NCBI RefSeq assembly: GCF_900187965.1
Contig: NZ_FZNL01000006.1
Coordinates: 124,001 to 188,000, forward strand
Length of the DNA stretch: 64,000 nucleotides
Direction: 5' to 3'
Origin: Flavobacterium sp. ov086
GTDB taxonomy: Bacteria > Bacteroidota > Bacteroidia > Flavobacteriales > Flavobacteriaceae
In this document: positions 58,524 to 64,000 of the stretch, piece by piece
Position numbering within the stretch: the first letter of the stretch is position 1
How the letters are laid out: every line of letters starts with the position of its first letter
Made by a program: the position numbers and the translations under genes
Notes under the pieces: model-generated
The model's database searches: none
Told to the model about the DNA's origin: nothing
What the model saw: the letters and a program-made list of their open reading frames with translations, nothing else

Positions 58524-60836
58524 TTAATGTTTCTTATACGCTTCTGTTCTGGCATCTTTTATTACACCTTTCCAGTTTAATCCGTACGCAAAATCATAAA
58601 CATTTCCTTCCTCATCTTTGTGCGAAACCATATCAAACGGAACATCTTCAAATTGTTTTTCGACAGTTTCCATATTTGCCGGCATCTGAACTGGAAGTAA
58701 TCCTGAAGGCTCTGTTTTTCCCGAAATAATATCTAAAACTGCCTGAGTAGAAACTCCAAAATTTAAAACAATTCCGTCAACATGTTTTTCAAATTCATTA
58801 AAAATCATTGGTTTTGAAGCCGTAACCGATACAATAACAGGTTTTCCGTTCATCATGTCTTTTGTGTCCAAAATTGTTCTTAAATCCATTGTATTTGCAA
58901 CCGTAACCGTTTTGTTTTTGTAAGTTCTGTCTTTAATTGTTGGATCAATAACCTGATCTCCTGCTGCAATACTTTTGACTCTGGCTTCGGTTGCTGTATA
59001 AGTACCATATTGCAGTGAAATTGGAACATAACCATTACTTCCATTCTGTCTGTCTTTCAAATCATAACCACCTTCAAGACTTTGTGGACTCGTCACAAAA
59101 ACAATCGCAAAATCGGCTTTAGTTGGATCTTCGGTAACATTGTAATATTTCTTTACTAATTCCAGATTTACAGGATAATCCAGTTTTGGCTGGCTTGAAG
59201 TTCCCCACCAATCCTTTGTTGAAGCGGTATAAATCTTTGGAATAAAAACAGTTTTCTTTTCTTTCAAAGGAAGAATCGAAGCTTTATTTTTTAATAACAC
59301 CACTGATTTTAATTGTGCATCATATCCTGCTTTCATGAACTCAGGACTTCCAACGATTGCTTTTGTTTCGGCAACATTTAAATATGGATTTTCGAAAAGT
59401 CCCACTCTAAAAATGTTCTTTAATAATCGAACTGCAGATCTTTCAAAACGAGCTCTCATAAAAGATTCACCGTATTCTTTTACTCCTATATCATAAGCTT
59501 CCAGAACTGGTTTCTTATCATTGTTTCCACCAAATTGATCTACTCCCGCAATAATCGCTTTGTAATGTCTGTCTGCAATCGAAAGATTCTCAACTCCCCA
59601 AGGTTTTCCCGCAAATATGTCTGGTGTTTTTCCTTCGTCGGCAGTAATTAGCCAATCAGTGCAAACCACACCATCATAACCATATTTATCTCTTAATAAG
59701 TCCGTTATAATATATTTACTGTAACCGTTGGCGACATTTTCATTGTATTTTTTATCCTGATCAAAAGTGATTGTATAATAAGGCATTACAGCCGAAGCTT
59801 TACCAGTTTTTCTTTTTAATTTGAAAGCACCATTTACAAAAGGATCAATATGCTGTTGTAAATTATTTCCGGGATATACTGCAAATTTTCCGTAGGCCCA
59901 GTGTCCGTCACGACCACCTTCTTCGGCTCCACCGCTTGGCCAATGTTTTACCATTGCGTTCACACTTTTGTATCCCCAGCCGTCTTTAATTTCGTCTTTA
60001 CCATAAGAGGTTTGAAAACCATCAATATAAGCACGCGCCATATCTGTTGTTAAAGCGGGGCTTTCGCCAAAAGTCATCGAAATTCTATACCATCTTGGCT
60101 CTGATCCCAAATCTATTTGTGGAGACAAAGCAGTTGCAATTCCAAGAGCACGATACTCTTTGGCGGCAATTTGACCAAACTGTTCTACAATTTTTGGGTC
60201 AAAAGTAGCGGCCATTCCCAAACCATCAGGCCACATTGATATCGTCCCTCCTGCGCCTGCATTAAACTCCGCAGTTATAGTTGCATTATGACGAGGGTCA
60301 GTACTCGTGTTACTCGGAATTCCCAAGCCAATTCCCTCTACAAAAGCCTGCATTTTATTATTCCATAAAGCAGCAACTTCAGGACTTTCGACCTGTGTAA
60401 TTAATACGTGACGAAGATTATCATCTTTCAAAAAAGCTTTTTGCTGATCTGTCAAATCATAAGCTTTTGCAGTACTTTCTTTAAATGGCTTTCCGTTGTA
60501 TGTTCCTGCCATAAAACCAGAAACTCCTGCCGGCAAAGATTGATGGCGGCTATAAAGCATTAATCCTGCGATTTGCTCAATAGACATTTGCGAGGCTAAA
60601 TCCTTTGCTCGTTCATCCGCCGGAAGGCGCCAATCTTCGTATTTATCAAGTTTTCCGTTTTTGTTTAAATCCTTAAATTTCTTACCATTAATAGTCAATA
60701 TTTTAATTCCGGATTCTGGAGAATATCCTAAATCAGCACCCTTACTATTTTTTATAATAGCAAAATTTTCCTGCTGAGCTTGTGACGTAACACTTATAAA
60801 AAAAGCTAAACTCGCTGTAATTATTGTTCTTTTCAT
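58524..60836 (-). CDS. GH3 family beta-glycosidase
   Basis: A 770-residue exported GH3 enzyme (signal MKRTIITASLAFFISVTSQAQ). The nucleophile Asp394 lies in YDGVVCTDWLITADEG, with upstream family marks SMWPDGLGMAATFDPKIVEQFG, ATALSPQIDLGSEPRWYRISMTFGESP and KHWPSGGAEEGGRDGHW; the C-terminal domain follows from about residue 520. Residues 56-67 (DLNKNGKLDKYE) are an EF-hand-like loop and may bind calcium. It releases terminal beta-linked sugars, possibly glucose. It is divergent from a Nudix-family regulator and its promoter region has the perfect TTGCTTCATAATGAAGCAA palindrome. Confidence 0.93.
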   Translation of the reverse strand: MKRTIITASLAFFISVTSQAQQENFAIIKNSKGADLGYSPESGIKILTINGKKFKDLNKNGKLDKYEDWRLPADERAKDLASQMSIEQIAGLMLYSRHQSLPAGVSGFMAGTYNGKPFKESTAKAYDLTDQQKAFLKDDNLRHVLITQVESPEVAALWNNKMQAFVEGIGLGIPSNTSTDPRHNATITAEFNAGAGGTISMWPDGLGMAATFDPKIVEQFGQIAAKEYRALGIATALSPQIDLGSEPRWYRISMTFGESPALTTDMARAYIDGFQTSYGKDEIKDGWGYKSVNAMVKHWPSGGAEEGGRDGHWAYGKFAVYPGNNLQQHIDPFVNGAFKLKRKTGKASAVMPYYTITFDQDKKYNENVANGYSKYIITDLLRDKYGYDGVVCTDWLITADEGKTPDIFAGKPWGVENLSIADRHYKAIIAGVDQFGGNNDKKPVLEAYDIGVKEYGESFMRARFERSAVRLLKNIFRVGLFENPYLNVAETKAIVGSPEFMKAGYDAQLKSVVLLKNKASILPLKEKKTVFIPKIYTASTKDWWGTSSQPKLDYPVNLELVKKYYNVTEDPTKADFAIVFVTSPQSLEGGYDLKDRQNGSNGYVPISLQYGTYTATEARVKSIAAGDQVIDPTIKDRTYKNKTVTVANTMDLRTILDTKDMMNGKPVIVSVTASKPMIFNEFEKHVDGIVLNFGVSTQAVLDIISGKTEPSGLLPVQMPANMETVEKQFEDVPFDMVSHKDEEGNVYDFAYGLNWKGVIKDARTEAYKKH

Positions 60837-60952
60837 ATTGTATAATTTTTTAAAATCTAAAATTATGTGAAGCTTTAAAGCTCAAAAAACAGAAGCATAA
60901 TTGTCATTCTTCTTTGCGCATTATTAATTCATTTTTATACTGCTGATTTCAC

Positions 60953-60973
60953 ATTGCTTCATAATGAAGCAAT
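60953..60973. promoter_or_regulatory. Perfect operator palindrome upstream of GH3 (TTGCTTCATAATGAAGCAA)
   Basis: Twenty-one bases centred on A60963 read identically on both strands. It is 117 bp before the GH3 ATG and 232 bp before the regulator ATG. The same half-sites with the same 5-nt spacing lie before the TonB receptor gene (54956-54972). Confidence 0.75.
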
Positions 60974-61181
60974 ATTAATTACATTTTTCCACATCGACAA
61001 ATAAATACCAATATAATTTTCATAATCCTATATAAATCAGTTATTAAAAAGCTACATAAGCACCAAATTTTAAATATTAAAATGCAAAAAGAACAATAGA
61101 GGTATCAGAAATTATTTAGTACGGATACTTTTAAAAATCAAAAAAAAAATAATCCAACTATGAGTACGCATGAAAAATGAG

Positions 61182-61189
61182 TAAATTTG
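61182..61189 (+). promoter_or_regulatory. -7 box of Nudix regulator gene (TAAATTTG)
   Basis: TAAATTTG matches TAnnTTTG and lies 16 bp before the ATG at 61206, so the message would be almost leaderless. Confidence 0.5.
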
Positions 61190-61205
61190 GATTTAATTAC
61201 ATCGA

Positions 61206-61952
61206 ATGGAATTTAAAAAATTAGTTGAGCAACAGTCCCAAGAAGCCTGGGAAAAGTATATCCCAACACTCTCTATTGATTGTGTCATTTTCAGTTTTAA
61301 AGATACATCGCTTCAAGTCCTTACAATTAAAATGAAAGGACAGGATTCGTGGGGGCTTCCTGGTGGATATGTGCAAAAAGATGAAAATGTTGACGACGCA
61401 GCAATTCGCATTCTGAAAGACAGAACGGGTACCGAAAATATTTACCTTCAGCAATTTTATACTTTTGGAAACTTAAATCGTTCCGAAGGAGTTTTTCATG
61501 AATACAAGGACACTTTATGGAACAAACAGCGCTTTGTTTCTATAGGTTATTATGCCCTTGCCGATTACGAAAAAGTAAATTTGGTTATTGATACTATTTC
61601 AGATGCGTGCCAATGGCATCCTATCGATAATTTGCCTTCATTTATGATGGATCACAGAATAATTTTTGATAAAGCACTTCTTACGCTACGTGAACAATTA
61701 AATAATCATCCGATAGGTTATAACCTTCTTCCGGAGAAATTTACCATGCCGGAACTTCAAAAACTATATGAAATAATCTTAGGAAAAAAACTTAACAGAG
61801 GTAATTTCTACCGAAAGATTCTGAGATACGATATCCTTACAAAACTCGATGAATCAAGAAAAGGCGGCGCACATAAAGCCCCAGATTTATATAGTTTTGA
61901 TTTAGAAAAATACGAAGTTGCTTTAAAAGAAGGTTTAAAAGGCAGCTGGTAA
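61206..61952 (+). CDS. NrtR/AraR-like transcriptional regulator with degenerate Nudix domain
   Basis: A 248-residue protein: N-terminal Nudix fold (residues about 22-155) and C-terminal winged-helix domain (about 165-245: MPELQKLYEIILGKKLNRGNFYRKILRYDI). In the Nudix box, G54, E60, R68 and G75 are kept, but the catalytic REUXEE is RILKDR, so hydrolase activity is probably lost and the domain should bind a ligand instead. Nudix-type regulators of this architecture are NrtR, and in gut Bacteroidota AraR, which control NAD or arabinose genes. Here the flanking GH3, TonB receptor and shared palindrome suggest regulation of a sugar-uptake set. Effector unknown. Confidence 0.88.
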   Translation: MEFKKLVEQQSQEAWEKYIPTLSIDCVIFSFKDTSLQVLTIKMKGQDSWGLPGGYVQKDENVDDAAIRILKDRTGTENIYLQQFYTFGNLNRSEGVFHEYKDTLWNKQRFVSIGYYALADYEKVNLVIDTISDACQWHPIDNLPSFMMDHRIIFDKALLTLREQLNNHPIGYNLLPEKFTMPELQKLYEIILGKKLNRGNFYRKILRYDILTKLDESRKGGAHKAPDLYSFDLEKYEVALKEGLKGSW

Positions 61953-62458
61953 TATCAATTAAAAATTCCAATCCCGAAGCTTCGGGATAAATTTCAAAAT
62001 GTCTTGGTTTCATGAGCCTTCGACTTCGCTCAGGGTGACGATGAGAAATTCCAAAAATTAAATTTCAAATTCCAAAGACACAAAATCGCTAAGTTTATAC
62101 ACAATATTGTCATCCGACGTGAGGAGAAATCACACTAGAAACTCCGCAAAGAAACTCACTAATTTTGTCGATCTGCGAGTATGATTTCTCCTTCCGTCGA
62201 AATTATAAAGCTTGCGTTTTTATTACTGTCCTTAAAAAAGCTCTATAAAAAGAATATTGCGAAGTCGCAAAGTAAAATTTAAAGAAACAAACTTTGTGAC
62301 TTTGCGAGATTAAATCTACACAAACCAATTTTAAAAAAAACTTTGTGTTTTAGCGACATCGTGGCATATTTTCAAAAATACTTGTCAAAAAATTTGTGAA
62401 ACCAAATAGTTGCATGTATATTTGCAACCGATTGGCTTCGTAATTAAAACTAAACATT
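61953..62458. other. 506-bp repeat-rich gap before ArsR operon
   Basis: The gap holds a CCCGAAGCTTCGGG palindrome (61973-61986), a TTCTCC/TTCGGTCGAAAT-like repeat (62120-62215) related to 58370-58412, and an inverted pair CGAAGTCGCAAAGT / ACTTTGTGACTTTGCG (about 62262-62306). No ORF longer than a few codons has support. Confidence 0.6.
62393..62428 (+). promoter_or_regulatory. ArsR promoter (TTTG-N20-TATATTTG) with overlapping GTTGCA palindrome
   Basis: TTTG (62393-62396), 20 nt, then TATATTTG (62417-62424). The palindrome GTTGCA (62409-62414) / TGCAAC (62423-62428) overlaps the -7 box, so a dimeric ArsR protein bound there would repress its own operon. Confidence 0.7.
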
Positions 62459-62779
62459 ATGAGACGAGACATTTTTCAGGCAATAGCAGATCCAACCAGG
62501 CGGTCCATTATTACCTTAATTGCGATGCAGGCAATGACTCCAAATGCCATTGCTGAGAACTTTAATACTACCCGCCAATCTGTTTCTAAACATCTTCGGA
62601 TACTTGTAGAATGTGACCTGATAAAACAGGAACAACAAGGCAGAGAAATTTATTATTCACTTGAAATTGAAAAAATGAAAGAGATCGACAAATGGATTAA
62701 CCAATTCAGAAAAATTTGGGAAACCAAATTTAATCAGCTTGATGAACTATTATTAACAATGAAAAAACAGAAAAAATGA
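62459..62779 (+). CDS. ArsR-family transcriptional regulator
   Basis: A 106-residue winged-helix regulator: [19 protein letters not shown], then [31 protein letters not shown] (helix-turn-helix) and [19 protein letters not shown] (wing). No metal-binding Cys pair of the classical arsenic sensors is present. The gene overlaps the SRPBCC gene by 4 bp (ATGA), a common pair in which the regulator controls an AHSA1-type protein. The GTTGCA palindrome in its promoter suggests autoregulation. Confidence 0.9.
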   Translation: MRRDIFQAIADPTRRSIITLIAMQAMTPNAIAENFNTTRQSVSKHLRILVECDLIKQEQQGREIYYSLEIEKMKEIDKWINQFRKIWETKFNQLDELLLTMKKQKK

Positions 62780-63276
62780 AAAATGATTTGCAATTTGATT
62801 TTACCGTTGACAAAGCCATAAAAACGGTATTTATTACGAGAGAATTTGCTGCAGAACTTCCGCTGGTTTGGGACGCTTTTACTAAACCGGAACTTCTGGA
62901 TCAATGGGTTGCGCCAAAACCGTGGTCGTCTAAAACAAAATATATGAATTTTGAAGTTGGCGGACGAAGATTCTATGCTATGGTAAGTCCAGAAGGATTA
63001 GAACGTTGGGCGATTCAGGAATATACTTCGATTACGCCAAAAACCAATTTTAAAATGTACAACACTTTTGCTGATAAAGACGAGAATCCCGAACTTCCGG
63101 GTTCTGATTGGGATCATACTTTTAGCGAAGAAAATGGCATCACAAAAGTGAATATTAGCATTTTTAATGAATCTCTGGAACGTTTAGAAAAAATGATTGA
63201 AATGGGCTTCAAAGAAGGTTACACAATGTCTATCGATAACTTAGATAAATTATTGGAAAGTTTGTCAAAAAAGTGA
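62776..63276 (+). CDS. SRPBCC (AHSA1/START-like) domain protein
   Basis: A 166-residue protein with the AHSA1-type ligand-binding fold: [35 protein letters not shown] (in parts), [70 protein letters not shown]. It probably binds a small hydrophobic molecule; no catalytic residues are evident. Cotranscribed with the ArsR gene through a 4-bp overlap. Confidence 0.88.
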   Translation: MKNDLQFDFTVDKAIKTVFITREFAAELPLVWDAFTKPELLDQWVAPKPWSSKTKYMNFEVGGRRFYAMVSPEGLERWAIQEYTSITPKTNFKMYNTFADKDENPELPGSDWDHTFSEENGITKVNISIFNESLERLEKMIEMGFKEGYTMSIDNLDKLLESLSKK

Positions 63277-63308
63277 TTGCTACGAGATAAAATATAAGCA
63301 GTTGGAAT

Positions 63309-63346
63309 AATCTCACAATCCCGATAGCTATCGGGATTGCGAGATT
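63309..63346. repeat. Palindromic terminator-like repeat around CCCGATAGCTATCGGG
   Basis: CCCGATAGCTATCGGG (63320-63335) is flanked by AATCTCACAAT on the left and ATTGCGAGATT on the right, which extend the stem with few mismatches. It follows the SRPBCC stop by about 33 bp and may terminate it, though the T-run is weak. The core recurs at 2635, 54721 and in variants elsewhere. Confidence 0.75.
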
Positions 63347-63394
63347 ATTTTAAAACAACAGCATTTCAACTTGAAACCTGAAACAAAAAATCCT

Positions 63395-63402
63395 TAAATT
63401 TG
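63395..63402 (+). promoter_or_regulatory. -7 box of the last gene (TAAATTTG)
   Basis: TAAATTTG lies 20 bp before the ATG at 63422; TTG at 63371-63373, 21 nt upstream, may serve as the -33 element. Confidence 0.5.
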
Positions 63403-63421
63403 AAATAAACTTTGACAATAA

Positions 63422-64000
63422 ATGATTGAAATAAAAACATTTGATCAGGCAGCAGATTTAGAAAATCCAAGACGTGTTTTAAAATACGTTTTAGTTTTTT
63501 GTACCTCAGGTTCCACAACTATTTCTGTGGATGAAAATGAATTTATATTGACCGAAAACGCTGTTATTACGATTACTTCCGGACAAATTCATTATTTCCG
63601 AAACATACAAAACGCAACAGGATTTATTCTGGAATTTACCTACGATTTCTTTTGTAAAGACGATACTGATATGGAATTGATTTTCCATAATGGTTTGTTT
63701 TGTCATTTTGCAATGAACGAAATGATCACAGTTGACAATCCTGAAATTATTGTTCGCCAGTTAGAAGAAATTAAAAAAGAACTGATCGAAACTCCCTACC
63801 AATATCAAATCTCAATTCACAGCCGAATCGAATTAATTCTGATCGAAATCAATCGTACCAAAATTAATCGTGGCGACGAGATCTACAAACCTGATGCTGT
63901 GTTCCTTCATTTTCTGGAAGCAGTTTTAAAAAATTTCGAAAAGAATCTTTCAGTAAACGAAATTGCAGTTTTAATTGGTACGACCGAATCAAAACTAAAC
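63422..64000 (+). CDS. AraC-family transcriptional regulator (3' end outside window)
   Basis: The frame is open for 193 codons from MIEIKTFDQAADLENPRRV to the window edge. The N-terminal part is a cupin-like sensor (FCTSGSTTISVDENEFILTENAVITITSGQIHYF), and the end, FLEAVLKNFEKNLSVNEIAVLIGTTESKLN, is the beginning of an AraC helix-turn-helix. The second half of the DNA-binding domain is outside the window. Target genes unknown. Confidence 0.85.
   Translation, partial: MIEIKTFDQAADLENPRRVLKYVLVFCTSGSTTISVDENEFILTENAVITITSGQIHYFRNIQNATGFILEFTYDFFCKDDTDMELIFHNGLFCHFAMNEMITVDNPEIIVRQLEEIKKELIETPYQYQISIHSRIELILIEINRTKINRGDEIYKPDAVFLHFLEAVLKNFEKNLSVNEIAVLIGTTESKLN

Larger units (their letters stand above)
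60837..61205. other. Divergent control region between GH3 and Nudix regulator
   Basis: This 369-bp AT-rich gap holds the perfect TGCTTC palindrome (60953-60973) and a -7 box TAAATTTG (61182-61189) before the regulator. No GH3 -7 box of type TAnnTTTG is clear on the minus strand. No ORF. Confidence 0.6.

Overview
The window is an AT-rich chromosomal stretch from a Bacteroidota bacterium, most likely Flavobacterium or a close relative. The grounds are SusC/SusD proteins, TonB-linked barrels, lipoprotein signals of the FFSC/LSAC type, promoters of the TTTG-N19-TAnnTTTG class, no Shine-Dalgarno dependence, and many short palindromic intergenic repeats. No rRNA, tRNA, CRISPR array, phage or transposase gene was seen.

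1-24.1 kb is a pectin/galacturonan utilisation locus. The minus-strand PUL runs GH28 polygalacturonase, SusC, SusD, alpha/beta esterase, DUF4861 protein and two tandem GH105 unsaturated galacturonyl hydrolases; the last GH105 is cut by the window edge. A divergent LacI regulator follows. Then comes a complete minus-strand uronate catabolic operon: exuT-like permease, kduI, kduD, uxaC, kdgK, eda, uxaB, uxaA. A second secreted esterase lies on the plus strand. Galacturonate goes UxaC-UxaB-UxaA to KDG; unsaturated galacturonate enters through KduI-KduD; KdgK and Eda finish to pyruvate and glyceraldehyde-3-P. The promoters of GH28, kduI and exuT share a TGTAATCGATTRCA palindrome touching the -7 box, which looks like the LacI operator.

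24.1-36.3 kb holds a repeat-rich intergenic area with a possible tiny minus-strand gene, a degenerate receiver-domain protein, an operon of secreted isochorismatase-like enzyme, amidohydrolase and alginate-export-type porin, a secreted S15/CocE hydrolase, a 2H phosphoesterase, an AraC regulator and two SDR enzymes. 36.3-44.7 kb holds a PepSY-like secreted protein, a LytS/LytTR two-component system, and a divergent RND efflux operon whose pump carries an EF-hand-like loop in a cytoplasmic linker.

44.8-54.7 kb is accessory and mostly unrecognised: a coiled-coil outer-membrane protein with a lipoprotein partner, then small orphan genes bracketed by two near-identical cassettes (77-aa gene, 147-nt leader, terminator) and two copies of a palindromic 150-bp element. 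This is the likeliest place for something undescribed.

54.9-63.4 kb holds a TonB-dependent receptor with a secreted histidine phosphatase, a divergent GH3 glycosidase, and a Nudix-type NrtR/AraR-like regulator with a degenerate Nudix box. A palindrome TTGCTTCATAATGAAGCAA lies upstream of both the receptor (imperfect) and GH3 (perfect). An ArsR/SRPBCC pair and the start of an AraC regulator close the window.
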